A stretch of DNA of 54,822 nucleotides from JAIOPA01 sp964655175 (GTDB lineage: Bacteria; Eisenbacteria; RBG-16-71-46): contig CAZZLY010000011.1 in assembly GCA_964655175.1 (NCBI GenBank), positions 1 through 54,822 on the forward strand. Direction: 5' to 3'. A model generated the notes under the pieces. The model was given only the letters and a program-made list of their open reading frames with translations. It did no database searches and was not told where the DNA came from. Numbering within the stretch: the stretch's first letter is position 1; each line of letters starts with the position of its first letter. The translations under genes and the position numbers were made by a program. This document shows positions 23,988 to 32,665 of this stretch, one piece after another.

Positions 23988-24643
23988 CGCATCCCTCCCG
24001 GAAGACGTACTTCACCGTCGCCGGTCGCCTGACCGACGAAACGATCGGCGCGACCGTCGACACGCACCTGCACCCAACCCCCGCGGGCGGCGCCGTTGAC
24101 CGCGATCCCGGGGCGCGTCACGCGCACCCCGCCCTGCGTCCACACCAAGGTCACCGGCGTGCCGGCCTGCACCGCGAGCGGCGGCGCGACCGCGGGCCAC
24201 GCGAGCGGCTCGCCCGCGGTGAGCGCACGGCGCACCTGCCAGCCGGGCCCGACGTCGCCCGGGCCGGGCCGACCGTCCTGCGGCGGCCCCCACACCGTGC
24301 GATCGCGCCAGGCGATGTCGTCCGCCGTCACCTTCACGCCCGCCACCAGATCGTGTGCGGCCACCGGCACGCGCTGCCGCACCCCCGCACGCACGCGCAT
24401 CACCTGCGCGGGTCGCCCGGGCACGGTCAGCGTCACCGACACCCAGCCCTCGCGGCCCGCGCCGGACAGCGCCACCGTGGCGTCCTCGCGCAGGGCCGCG
24501 TCCGTGCGACCCCACGCCAGGTCCAACCGCTCCGCCTCGACGCGCCAGCGTGCGGACAGACCCGCACGGACGTTCGCCTCGACGGCGGCCGGCACCGGGG
24601 CGGCCAGCAGCCCCGCGATCAGGAGCTCAACGCAGGAGATCAT
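23984..24643 (-). CDS. flgA: P-ring assembly chaperone FlgA
   Basis: A 219-aa protein with a short signal (VELLIAGLLAAPVPAA) and a C-terminal SAF domain: VKVTADDIAWRDRTVW, LTAGEPLAWPAVAPPLAVQAGTPVTLVW, GIAVNGAARGGWVQVR. FlgA guides FlgI polymerisation in the periplasm. The gene overlaps the flgG end by 17 bases and flgH by ATGA. Confidence 0.92.
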   Translation of the reverse strand: MISCVELLIAGLLAAPVPAAVEANVRAGLSARWRVEAERLDLAWGRTDAALREDATVALSGAGREGWVSVTLTVPGRPAQVMRVRAGVRQRVPVAAHDLVAGVKVTADDIAWRDRTVWGPPQDGRPGPGDVGPGWQVRRALTAGEPLAWPAVAPPLAVQAGTPVTLVWTQGGVRVTRPGIAVNGAARGGWVQVRVDGRADRFVGQATGDGEVRLPGGMR

Positions 24644-25415
24644 TGCTCTGCTGCATCATCTCCTCGGCGGTACGCACCGCCTTGGAGTTGATCTCGTAGG
24701 CCCGCTGCGCGGCGATCATGTCGGTCATCTCCTGCACCATTTCGACGTTGCTCGATTCGAGCGTGCCCTGCAGGACGCGCCCGAAGCCGTCCTCGCTCGC
24801 CAATCCGGTGACCGGCTCGCCCGACGCGTCGGTGGCGACGTACTGGTTCTCACCGATGGCGGACAGGCCGCTCGGGTTGAGGAAGCGCGCGAGTTCGAGG
24901 CGACCGACCTCGGTCGGTTCGCTCGAGCCCGGCAGTCGCGCACTCACGGTGCCGTTGGGCGAGATGGCGATCTCGGTCGCGTCGGCCGGCATCGTGAGCC
25001 CGGGCAGCACGGGGTAACCCGAGTTGGTGACGAGCGCACCCGAGGCGTCGAGCGAGAAGTTGCCGTCGCGCGTGTAGGCCACCGTGCCGTCGGGCCGCTG
25101 CACCTGGAACAGGCCGTCGCCCTCGATCGACAGGTCGAGCGGGCGGCCCGTCGTCTCGGCCGAACCCTGCGCGTGCATGCGCAGCACGCCGGCGATGCGC
25201 ACGCCCTTGCCGATCTGCACCGGCGCGAGCGTCTCCTTGCTCTGCGCATCGGCGATGCGACCCTCGCGGACGGTCTCGTAGAGCACGTCCTCGAAGCTGA
25301 CGCGGCTGCGCTTGAAGCCGGTCGTGTTCACGTTCGCCAGATTGTTGGCGATGACGTCGATCATCCGCTGCTGGGCGAGCATGCCGCTCGCGGACGTCCT
25401 GAGACTCGAGTTCAT
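24627..25415 (-). CDS. flgG: Distal rod protein FlgG
   Basis: A 262-aa protein starting at an ATG with GGAGGAC upstream. N-terminal rod signature SASGMLAQQRMIDVIANN followed by LANVNTTGFKRSRVSFED; central LDLSIEGDGLFQVQRPDG; C-terminus SNVEMVQEMTDMIAAQRAYE with KAVRTAEEMMQQSNDL, the FlgG-type ending. It forms the distal rod. Length is the family norm. Confidence 0.97.
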   Translation of the reverse strand: MNSSLRTSASGMLAQQRMIDVIANNLANVNTTGFKRSRVSFEDVLYETVREGRIADAQSKETLAPVQIGKGVRIAGVLRMHAQGSAETTGRPLDLSIEGDGLFQVQRPDGTVAYTRDGNFSLDASGALVTNSGYPVLPGLTMPADATEIAISPNGTVSARLPGSSEPTEVGRLELARFLNPSGLSAIGENQYVATDASGEPVTGLASEDGFGRVLQGTLESSNVEMVQEMTDMIAAQRAYEINSKAVRTAEEMMQQSNDLLR

Positions 25416-25464
25416 GGTGCTGTCCTCCGTGGGCGGACCGCGCTGGCGGCGCCCGATCCGCGCG

Positions 25465-26157
25465 TCACTCGACGCGACCCACCTGGTTGACGACCGTGCC
25501 CAGCACACCGTCCATCGCGTGCAGGGCGTCGAGGTTCGCGGCATAGGCGCGCTGGATCGCGACCAGGTCCACCATGCCGAGCAACGGGTCCACGTTGGGC
25601 TCCTCGATGCGCCCCTGCTGCACGCGCACCGCGCCCTCGGGCGCGGGCCGCATCGGCGCGAGCGCCTGGAAGCGGCCGGAGCCCTCCTTCTGAAGCTGCT
25701 GTCCCGGCACCTGCACGGTGCGCAGGCGTCCGACGAGCGCGCCGTCCACGAGCACGCTGCCGTCACCGTGCACCTCGAGCGTGCCGCCGGCCGCCAGGAT
25801 GGGACCGTTCTCGCCGAGCACCGGTGCGCCATGACCGTCGGTCAGCCGCCCGGCGGGATCGATCTGCAGCGAGCCGCCGCGCACGAGTCGCTCGCCGCGG
25901 TCGGTCTGCACCACGAGGAAGCCGTCCCCGTCGAGTGCGACGTCGAGCGGACGACCGGTCTCGCGCAGCGTTCCCTGCCGCAGGTCGGTGTGCATCACGG
26001 CCTGCGGGAACGGCGCGCCGTCGAGCTGACGGGCCGTGATCCGGTCCACCTTGAACGCGTCGCTGTTGGCGTTGGCCAGGTTGTTGGCCGTCACCTCCTG
26101 CGAGCGCAACCAGTAGCCCAGGGACCGGGCGGTGTTCACGATGCCATGGATCGGCAT
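25465..26157 (-). CDS. flgF: Proximal rod protein FlgF
   Basis: A 230-aa protein starting at an ATG with GGAGGAC six bases upstream. It has LGYWLRSQEVTANNLANAN, the LDVALDGDGFLVVQT core and the ending EPNVDPLLGMVDLVAIQRAY, as in FlgF/FlgG-family rod proteins. First gene of the operon flgF-G-A-H-I-J-N-K, which is driven by the sigma-54 promoter at 26215. Confidence 0.92.
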   Translation of the reverse strand: MPIHGIVNTARSLGYWLRSQEVTANNLANANSDAFKVDRITARQLDGAPFPQAVMHTDLRQGTLRETGRPLDVALDGDGFLVVQTDRGERLVRGGSLQIDPAGRLTDGHGAPVLGENGPILAAGGTLEVHGDGSVLVDGALVGRLRTVQVPGQQLQKEGSGRFQALAPMRPAPEGAVRVQQGRIEEPNVDPLLGMVDLVAIQRAYAANLDALHAMDGVLGTVVNQVGRVE

Positions 26158-26214
26158 GTCGTCCTCCGGCACGGCCGCGCCGACATGGCGTGGGTCCGTC
26201 CGGTGGGGCTCTAC

Positions 26215-26230
26215 TGCAAGCGGTGTGCCT
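26215..26230 (-). promoter_or_regulatory. Sigma-54 promoter for flgF operon
   Basis: The minus strand reads AGGCACACCGCTTGCA, with GG and GC ten bases apart as required for -24/-12. The start of transcription should be near 26204, about 47 bases before flgF. Confidence 0.8.
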
Positions 26231-26447
26231 CGTTCGTCGCACCGCGCGCACCCCGGGCGCAGGATTCGCGCACTGCTTTCGCGCAAGCCCGTAACTCGTT
26301 GCGCGCGAGCGCATGACGAGCCCGATTCAAGTGACACGCGAGGTCCCGCGGCTGGGCGCGAACGGCCGCGCCGACGGCAGAGGCGGCACGATCGGGAACC
26401 CACGCGACGCGACCGGACGGAGCGACCGGAACGTTCGTCCGCGGACT

Positions 26448-26463
26448 CGGCAGGGATTGCCGG
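26448..26463 (-). promoter_or_regulatory. CCGG-N3-TTCCTGCCG site upstream of flgF
   Basis: The minus strand reads CCGGCAATCCCTGCCG, one change from the shared motif, about 220 bases upstream of the sigma-54 promoter. A weaker relative, CCGGAACGTTCGTCCG, is at 26426-26441 on the plus strand. The pair is placed like enhancer sites, though the region 26231-26491 also holds the end of the fliA operon. Confidence 0.5.
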
Positions 26464-26491
26464 ACGGCGCGTCGCGGGACGCGCGGCGGAC

Positions 26492-27058
26492 TCAGGCGCG
26501 CGGGGTCTGCGCCGAGTGGTGCAGCATGGCGCGCACGGCATCGCGCGGCAGCCCGGCGTGCCGGGCGATGTGCCGCTGCTCCACGCCGCGTTCGGCCAGC
26601 GTGAGCACGCGCAGCGCCAGGTCCACCCCACCGCGCCGGCGACGCGCCCCGCGCAGCCGCGGGGCCACGAACACGGCGAGTGCGGCGAACGCGAGGAGCA
26701 CCGCGAACGCGAACGCGCCCGCCACGACGATCGTGCCGCGCACCCAGCGCAATGGTGCGGCGGCGGGATGCGCGATCGCGCGCGGCGAGGCCACGCGCGC
26801 CACGGGCTGCGGATTCGGCCGCAACGCGAACGCCGGCCACGACGGTCCCCACGAGGCGACCGCGCTCGCCGGATGCAGGAGCACCGCCTCGCGCAGCGCG
26901 AACGCCGGCCACGACGGCGGGGCGAGCCACGACGCGCTCGCACCCGAACGTGCCGCGGGACTCGACGCCTCGCCATGCGGCAGCAGCCCACCGACCGCCA
27001 GCAACACGACGGTCAGCAGCACGGGCCCCCACAGGGTGCGGCGCGGGTCCAGGTTCAT
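26492..27058 (-). CDS. DUF2802-like membrane protein after fliA
   Basis: A 188-aa protein. It has an N-terminal hydrophobic segment (GPVLLTVVLLAVGGLLP), an Ala/Pro-rich middle, a second membrane helix (GTIVVAGAFAFAVLLAFAALAVF) and a C-terminal helix-turn-helix-like piece, LALRVLTLAERGVEQRHIARHAGLPRDAV, which resembles the DUF2802 tail found in flagellar operons after fliA. The middle holds a duplicated SWPAFALR peptide coming from a 21-base direct repeat. It overlaps fliA by ATGA. Function unknown. Confidence 0.6.
   Translation of the reverse strand: MNLDPRRTLWGPVLLTVVLLAVGGLLPHGEASSPAARSGASASWLAPPSWPAFALREAVLLHPASAVASWGPSWPAFALRPNPQPVARVASPRAIAHPAAAPLRWVRGTIVVAGAFAFAVLLAFAALAVFVAPRLRGARRRRGGVDLALRVLTLAERGVEQRHIARHAGLPRDAVRAMLHHSAQTPRA
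26825..26917. repeat. 21-base direct repeat inside the DUF2802-like gene
   Basis: The 21 bases at 26825-26845 recur exactly at 26897-26917, 72 bases apart and in the same frame, so each copy encodes the SWPAFALR core. This looks like a recent in-frame tandem duplication of 24 codons whose remainder has diverged. Confidence 0.85.
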
Positions 27059-27798
27059 GCTTCGATCTCGGCGCGCAGGCGCTTGAGGGCCCGCCCGTGG
27101 ATCTGCGACACGCGCGACTCGGACACGTGCAGCACCTCGCCGATCTCACGCAGCGTCAGGTTCTCGTAGTAGTACAGCGCCAGCACCATGCGATCCTTGG
27201 ACGGCAGCGACTGCAGCCCCTCGCGCAGCTGGTCGAGCTGCTGCTCCTCCATGATGGCCGCACCCGGTTCGGGCACGCGCTCATCGGGGATGAGATCGTG
27301 CAGCGGCTCGTCCTCGACGCCGCGCGGCGTGTGGTCGAGGGCGACCATGCTGCGGCCCTCCACCTCGCCCACCCACTTGTGGTACGTCGGCATGTCCACG
27401 CCCATGCGCTCGGCGACCTGCGCCTCGGTGGGCAGCCCGCCCAGGGACTGCTGCAGATGGGCGCGCGCCTCCGCGAGGAGCCGCCGACGCACGCGCACGG
27501 TGCGCGGCGACCAGTCGCGCGACTGGATCTCGTCGAGCATCGCGCCGCGGATGCGCGGCATCGCGTAGGTGCTGAACGCCAGCCCGCGCTCGGGCTCGAA
27601 GCCCTCGAGCGCCTGCACCAGCCCCACGGTGCCCGCGCCGACGAGGTCGTCGAGCTCGACGTTGCCGGCGCGATGGCGCCGCATCTCGTGCGCGGTGTGG
27701 TGCACGAGACCCAGATAGCTGTCGAGCAGCTGGGTCCGGGCCTGCAGGTCCCCCTGCCCACGGTAGCGCTGCCACAGGACTTCGTTGAGGCGGCTCAC
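27055..27798 (-). CDS. fliA: Sigma-28 factor FliA
   Basis: A 247-aa sigma factor starting at a GTG that overlaps the flhG stop (GTGA). Region 2 is clear (YLGLVHHTAHEMRRH, DDLVGAGTVGLVQALEGFEPERGLAFSTYA, RIRGAMLDEIQ followed by RDW), then region 3 (AQVAERMGVDMPTYHKWV) and region 4 (LPSKDRMVLALYYYENLTLREIGEVLHVSESRVSQIHGRAL). The DEIQSRDWSPR motif is diagnostic for FliA/WhiG. It should read the CTCAW-N15-ACCGAYAN promoters at fliC, flgL, flgM and motA. Confidence 0.96.
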   Translation of the reverse strand: MSRLNEVLWQRYRGQGDLQARTQLLDSYLGLVHHTAHEMRRHRAGNVELDDLVGAGTVGLVQALEGFEPERGLAFSTYAMPRIRGAMLDEIQSRDWSPRTVRVRRRLLAEARAHLQQSLGGLPTEAQVAERMGVDMPTYHKWVGEVEGRSMVALDHTPRGVEDEPLHDLIPDERVPEPGAAIMEEQQLDQLREGLQSLPSKDRMVLALYYYENLTLREIGEVLHVSESRVSQIHGRALKRLRAEIEA

Positions 27799-28616
27799 GA
27801 GGCGACCCTTCCCATGGCGACGGATGACGGGACACACGCGAGGAGGCGGCCGACGATCGGCGCCACTCGGACCTCGTGGTCCAACAACGACTGCGCATGA
27901 CGCACGGCGCGTGCCAGCGTCACGTCCTCGGGCACCGCGCCGAGCGAACCCAACGTGCGGCCCAGGAACCGCGCGGTCGCGTCCTGCAGGCGGCTCGTCG
28001 CGGCCTCGCCCTCGGCGGCGTCGAACGTGCGGTTGACGACGAGGTCCACCGGGACGGTGGGCGCCTCGTGCGACAGGATCTTGACGAGCGCATAGGTGTC
28101 GGCGAGCGCCGCCGGCTCGGGCGACGTGATCGCGACCACGCGCGTGCTGCGCGTGAGCGTGGCGCGCAGCACCCCCTCGATGCCCGTGCCCGCGTCCACC
28201 ACGGTGACGTCGTAATCGTCCATGACGCCCGCCAGACGCACCTGGAGACGCGCCCGGTCCATGGTGGTGAGCGCGTGCACGCGCTCGGCCCCGGACGCGG
28301 CCGGCAGCAGCCACAGGTTCTCGGCGACGGGCATCACCAGTTCCTCGGGCGAGGCCTCACCGGTGAGCACCGCCTCGAGCGTGAGCCGGGGCGTGGCACC
28401 GAGCAGCAGGTGCAGGTTGCCCTGATTGAGGGTGGCGTCCATGAGCAGCACGCGGGCACCGCTGCGTGCGAGCCCCGCGGCGATCAGGGTCGCGAGCACC
28501 GAGACCCCCACCCCGCCCTTGCCGCCGCCGACGATGATCGCGGGCGATTCGGCAGGAACTTCCGGCATTTCCTGCCGGTACGGACGATCGCGCAGTGCGC
28601 TGGCCTGGTCCTTCAC
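27795..28616 (-). CDS. flhG: Flagellar number regulator FlhG (MinD-like ATPase)
   Basis: A 273-aa ParA/MinD ATPase starting at a GTG overlapping the flhF stop. The N-terminus VKDQASALRDRPY keeps the DQAxxLR activator helix by which FlhG stimulates FlhF GTPase. The deviant Walker A is GGGKGGVGVS, followed by VLLMDATLNQGNLHLLLG and VVDAGTGIEG. It sets flagellar number and placement with FlhF. The early coding region contains two overlapping copies of the CCGG-N3-TTCCTGCCG motif. Confidence 0.93.
   Translation of the reverse strand: MKDQASALRDRPYRQEMPEVPAESPAIIVGGGKGGVGVSVLATLIAAGLARSGARVLLMDATLNQGNLHLLLGATPRLTLEAVLTGEASPEELVMPVAENLWLLPAASGAERVHALTTMDRARLQVRLAGVMDDYDVTVVDAGTGIEGVLRATLTRSTRVVAITSPEPAALADTYALVKILSHEAPTVPVDLVVNRTFDAAEGEAATSRLQDATARFLGRTLGSLGAVPEDVTLARAVRHAQSLLDHEVRVAPIVGRLLACVPSSVAMGRVAS
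28550..28577. promoter_or_regulatory. Two overlapping, opposed CCGG-N3-TTCCTGCCG motifs inside flhG
   Basis: 28562-28577 reads CCGGCATTTCCTGCCG on plus and 28550-28565 reads CCGGAAGTTCCTGCCG on minus; they share the CCGG. Both are perfect matches to the motif, making this the strongest instance in the window, 39-66 bases inside the flhG gene. No sigma-54 promoter is obvious next to it; it could control fliA from inside the operon, or act over distance. Confidence 0.5.
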
Positions 28617-29395
28617 ACGGCCTCCTGAGGCAACGGTGCGCCGGCCCACGCGAGGTCGGCGGGCACCTCCTGCCCGGTGGTCATCCAGCGCATCGGCAGG
28701 CCGGTCTCGGCCGCCAGCGCCCGGACGACGGTGTCGTCAGGGAACTCGTCCACCTTGGTCGCGACGAGGTGCGTCACGCCGAGCACGCGATGCTGGGCGA
28801 TGACCGCGCGTGCGCGACGCGGGTCGAGCCCGGCCGGCAGCGTCAGGTGCACCTCGCTCGGGGCGAGCACGGCGAGCAGTTCCTTCATCTCGCGCAGATC
28901 GCCGGGGCGCGACGGGGCGCGGCCGGCGGTGTCCACGAGCACGACGTCGCGATCGCGCAGACGCGTGAGGGCACGCACCAGATCGCGCGGTTCGTAGGCG
29001 ACCTCGAGCGGCAGGCGCGACAGTTCCGCGTAGGCGCGCGACTGCTCGATCGCGCCGACGCGGTAGGTGTCGAGGCAGATCAGGCCCACGCGGTCGCGGC
29101 CGAACACGGCTTCGTGGTTGGCGAGCTTGGCGAGCGTGGTCGTCTTACCGCTGCCGGTGGGACCGACGAGCGCGATCACGCGCGGGCCGCGCTTGTCGCG
29201 GCGCGCCTGCTCGAGGCCGTCGGGTCGCATGGGCTCGAGCCGCGGCCCCGCGGGGCCCGCCTCCTCCGCCAGGAGCTCGAAGCCGCCGACCGGCGCGCGC
29301 TTGAGCGAGACCACGCGCGCGTCGTCGCCGAAGCGGCTGCGCGCCCGCGCGAGCAGCGCGGGGATGTCGGTTCCGAACAGGATCTCACGCGGCAT
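28613..29395 (-). CDS. flhF: Flagellar placement GTPase FlhF
   Basis: A 260-aa SRP-family GTPase, short because the basic B domain before the NG core is small. MPREILFGTDIPALLARARSRFG is the FlhF start, then the G1 loop VGPTGSGKTTTLAKLA, LICLDTYRVGAIEQ, VDTAGRAP, and ATKVDE-like G4. It directs the flagellar export apparatus to its site. Overlaps the flhA end by 11 bases and flhG by GTGA. Confidence 0.94.
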   Translation of the reverse strand: MPREILFGTDIPALLARARSRFGDDARVVSLKRAPVGGFELLAEEAGPAGPRLEPMRPDGLEQARRDKRGPRVIALVGPTGSGKTTTLAKLANHEAVFGRDRVGLICLDTYRVGAIEQSRAYAELSRLPLEVAYEPRDLVRALTRLRDRDVVLVDTAGRAPSRPGDLREMKELLAVLAPSEVHLTLPAGLDPRRARAVIAQHRVLGVTHLVATKVDEFPDDTVVRALAAETGLPMRWMTTGQEVPADLAWAGAPLPQEAV

Positions 29396-31559
29396 CGGTC
29401 AGCTCCCAGGTGGCGATGTTCTCGATGGGGGTCTGCGGGGGCAGCTCGGCGAGCGAGACGACCACCAGACGGGGCAGCACGGGTTCGGTCAGGCGACGCA
29501 CCCCGAGACGCAGTCCCGGCGGCGCGATGAGGGGCACGTTGCCCCCCTCCCGACGCTGCTGTTGCACGAGTCGTTCCAACGCCCCGAGCGAACGGTGCAG
29601 CGCCTCGGGATCGAGCGTGCTGGCGGGGCCGTTCGGGCGCGGGCTGAACAACTGCATGAGCGCGACCTCGAGCTTCGGACCCAGCGTGAACGCGCGGATC
29701 GTGCCGCTCGGACCGGCAAGCATGTCCGCGATGACCGGCGAAAGCGCCCGGCGGGCGTGCTCCGCCAGCGCCTCGGGGTCCTTGGTCGCGTCCGCGCCGT
29801 CCGAGAGCGCCTCGAGGATGGTGACGAGGTCGCGCACGGGCAGCCCCTCGCGCAGCAGGCGCTGCAGGACGCGGTGCACCTGCCCGACGCTGAGGCGGTT
29901 CGGGATGAGGTCCTCGACGAGGGCCTGGTGCGACTCCTTGAGGCTGTCGAGCATCTCGCGCACGTGCTGGCGGCTGAGCAGGTCGGCGGCGTGCTCGCGG
30001 ATGGTCTCGAGCAGGTGCGTCGAGAGCACGGCGAGCGGCTCGACCACGACCCAGCCCGACGACTCGGCGGTCGCGCGCTGCTCGGGGGCGATCCACACGG
30101 CGGGCAGCCCGAAGCTGGGATCGGTCGTCTTGATCCCCTCGAGCGGCGCGCCGACGCCCCGCGTGTCCACCGCGAGCCACTGCCCCGGCGGCAGTTCGCC
30201 GCCACCGATGCGCACGCCGCGCATCTTCACCGTGTACTCGTGCGCCGCGAGCTGGATGTTGTCGCGGATCCGCACCGAGGGCACGATCATGCCGAGCTCG
30301 AACGCGAGCTGCTTGCGCAGCACGCTCACGCGCTGCAGCAGCGTGCCGCCCTTGCGCTCGTCCACGAACGGCACCAGGCCGTAGCCCACCTCGAGTTCGA
30401 GCGGCTCCAGCGACAGCACCTCCTGGATGGGCGGCGCATCACTGGTGGCCGGCGCCTCGGCGGCGGTCTCGGCGGCGGCGGCGGGCGCGGGCTTGGCCGT
30501 GGACAGTCGCCGCGCGAGGAACGCGCACGCGCCACCCAGCATGAGGAACGGCAGCGGCGGCAGCCCGGGCACGATCGCGAACGCGGACAGCACGCCGGCG
30601 GCCGTCCACAGCGCGCGCGGGCTGCGCGTGAACTGCGCCACCATGGTGCCGGCCATGCCGCCGTTGTTGGAGCCGTGCGTGACCAGGATACCGGCCGCGG
30701 TGCTCACGATGAGCGCCGGGATCTGGGTGACCAGACCGTCGCCGATGGTGAGCATGCTGTACGTGGTGAGCGCCTCGCCGGCCGTCATGCCGCGCTGCGT
30801 CATGCCGATCACGAAGCCGCCGACCAGGTTCACGCCCGTGATGACGAGGGCGGCGACCGCGTCGCCGCGCACGAACTTGGCGGCGCCGTCCATGGAGCCG
30901 TAGAAGTCGGCGTAGCGGTTGATCTCCTCGCGGCGGCGACGGGCCTCGACCTCGTCGATGAGGCCGGCGCCGAGGTCGGCGTCGATGCTCATCTGGCGGC
31001 CCGGCATGGCGTCGAGGGTGAAGCGTGCGGCGACCTCGGCGATGCGCCCGGCGCCCTTGGTGATGACGACGAAGTTGATGACCACCAGGATGAGGAAGAT
31101 GATCAGACCGACGACGACGTTGCCGCCGATCACGAAGCTGCCGAACGCCGCGATGACCTGGCCGGCGTGACCGGAGCCCAGGATGAGTCGCGTGCTCGTG
31201 ACGTTGAGGCCGAGTCGGAACAGCGTCATGAGCAGCAGCAGGCTCGGGAAGACGTTGAACTCGATCGGGTCGTGCGTGTTGATCGTGAGCATGAGCGTCA
31301 CGATCGACAGGCCGAAGCTGATCGCGAGCAGCGCGTCGAGCAGGAACGGCGGCAGCGGCATGACGAGCAGCGCGACGATGACCACGACGCCGATCGCGAG
31401 CAGGGTCTCGGCGTTGGCCGAGAACAGGCGGCGCGCGGGTCCGGGCAGCGTCACGCTGCCGCCCGCCGGGGTGGCACCGTGCGGCACGGTGGGCGCGTGC
31501 GGGTGCGCGGTGGACGTCACAGGGGCGGACACGGCGCTGGGCAGGGTGACGCTGCTCAC
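29385..31559 (-). CDS. flhA: Export gate protein FlhA
   Basis: A 724-aa protein starting at a GTG preceded by GGAGGTC and overlapping the flhB stop. The membrane half has eight helices with the FHIPEP signature region (NVFPSLLLLMTLFRLGLNV, RIAEVAARFTLDAMPGRQMS, DADLGAGLIDEVEARRRR). The cytoplasmic half (from about residue 400) contains LELEVGYGLVPFVD and NRLSVGQVHRVLQRLL, which binds chaperone-substrate complexes. The N-terminus carries a roughly 35-residue Thr/Ala/Pro-rich extension before the first helix. Confidence 0.97.
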   Translation of the reverse strand: MSSVTLPSAVSAPVTSTAHPHAPTVPHGATPAGGSVTLPGPARRLFSANAETLLAIGVVVIVALLVMPLPPFLLDALLAISFGLSIVTLMLTINTHDPIEFNVFPSLLLLMTLFRLGLNVTSTRLILGSGHAGQVIAAFGSFVIGGNVVVGLIIFLILVVINFVVITKGAGRIAEVAARFTLDAMPGRQMSIDADLGAGLIDEVEARRRREEINRYADFYGSMDGAAKFVRGDAVAALVITGVNLVGGFVIGMTQRGMTAGEALTTYSMLTIGDGLVTQIPALIVSTAAGILVTHGSNNGGMAGTMVAQFTRSPRALWTAAGVLSAFAIVPGLPPLPFLMLGGACAFLARRLSTAKPAPAAAAETAAEAPATSDAPPIQEVLSLEPLELEVGYGLVPFVDERKGGTLLQRVSVLRKQLAFELGMIVPSVRIRDNIQLAAHEYTVKMRGVRIGGGELPPGQWLAVDTRGVGAPLEGIKTTDPSFGLPAVWIAPEQRATAESSGWVVVEPLAVLSTHLLETIREHAADLLSRQHVREMLDSLKESHQALVEDLIPNRLSVGQVHRVLQRLLREGLPVRDLVTILEALSDGADATKDPEALAEHARRALSPVIADMLAGPSGTIRAFTLGPKLEVALMQLFSPRPNGPASTLDPEALHRSLGALERLVQQQRREGGNVPLIAPPGLRLGVRRLTEPVLPRLVVVSLAELPPQTPIENIATWELTDAA

Positions 31560-32662
31560 GAGCGACCTCCGTCAAGGGTGAGGCGACCACCGCCGGGGAG
31601 GCGGCCGCGCTGGCGGTACACGAAGGCGAGGATCTCGGCGATGGCGGCGTACAGCGCCGGCGGGATCGGGCGACCGACCTGCGCCGAGGCGAGCAGGGCG
31701 CGCGCGACCGGCGTGTTCTCGACGATCGGCACGTCGTGCTTGCGCGCGAGTTCCTTGATGCGCTGCGCGAGGAGACGCTCGCCCATCGCGAGCACCATCG
31801 GCGCGGGGCTCTCGTCGAGGTCGTACTTGAGGGCGATGGCGACGTGCGTCGGGTTGACGACCACGACGTCGGCCTTCTTGACGTTCTGGAGCATGCGCTG
31901 GCGGGCACGCGCCCGGGCGATGCTCTGCTGGCGCGCCTTGACCATGGGATCGCCCTCGCTCTCGCGATTCTCCTGCACGATCTCCTGGCGCGACATGCGC
32001 AGCTTCTTCTCGAGCTGCATCCAGCGCCACACCCAGTCGATCACCGCGATCACGAAGAACGCCGCACCGACCATCCACGCCAACTTGAGCGCGTACGCGT
32101 GCAGCACCTGCGCCACGCCGCTCGGGCCCACGCCCGCCAGGGCGAGCAGCTCGGGGCGCGCGGCCGAGAGCACGCTCCACGCCAGCAGACCGATGCCGGC
32201 GACCTTGAGCAGGGCGCGCAGCAGCGCCACGACCGCGTCGGTGCCGAGCATGCGCTTGAGGCCGCTCGCGGGATTGATGTTCGACCACTTGGGCGCGATC
32301 GCCTTGAACGACACCATGCCGCGCGTCTGCGCGACGCCGGCCACGATCGCGGCGGCCGCGACGACGACGAACAACGGCAGCAGCGCGCCGATCGTGCCGA
32401 GCACGACCGCGCGCGTCGAACCGATGAGTTCACCGGGGCCCATGCGCTCGCCCAGCGCGAGCGCCGCCGTCGAGGTGCGCAGCTGGCCCACGGTGAGCGT
32501 GCCGATCGCGGCGGTGCCGGTCGCGCCCAGCAGCGCGACGCCGGCGAGCGTCACCGCCGCCGACGACAGCTCGGGACTGCGCGCGACCTGACCGTCGTCA
32601 CGAGCCTGCTGCCGCCGCCTGGCGGTGGGTTTCTCGGTTTTCTCCTGGGCGCTGTCGGACAT
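31556..32662 (-). CDS. flhB: Export switch protein FlhB
   Basis: A 368-aa protein: start MSDSAQEKTEKPTARRRQQA, four transmembrane segments, then the cytoplasmic domain with the self-cleaving NPTH motif at residues 270-273 (VVVNPTHVAIAL). Cleavage between N and P switches export from hook to filament substrates. The tail continues LGRPIPPALYAAIAEILAFVYRQR-like, normal for the family. GTGA overlap with flhA. Confidence 0.97.
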   Translation of the reverse strand: MSDSAQEKTEKPTARRRQQARDDGQVARSPELSSAAVTLAGVALLGATGTAAIGTLTVGQLRTSTAALALGERMGPGELIGSTRAVVLGTIGALLPLFVVVAAAAIVAGVAQTRGMVSFKAIAPKWSNINPASGLKRMLGTDAVVALLRALLKVAGIGLLAWSVLSAARPELLALAGVGPSGVAQVLHAYALKLAWMVGAAFFVIAVIDWVWRWMQLEKKLRMSRQEIVQENRESEGDPMVKARQQSIARARARQRMLQNVKKADVVVVNPTHVAIALKYDLDESPAPMVLAMGERLLAQRIKELARKHDVPIVENTPVARALLASAQVGRPIPPALYAAIAEILAFVYRQRGRLPGGGRLTLDGGRS

Positions 32663-32665
32663 GGC

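Noticed and set aside
29067..32591. 1174-residue plus-strand frame opposite flhA and flhB
   Set aside because: Shadow of conserved export genes; His/Arg-rich composition typical of antisense high-GC frames.
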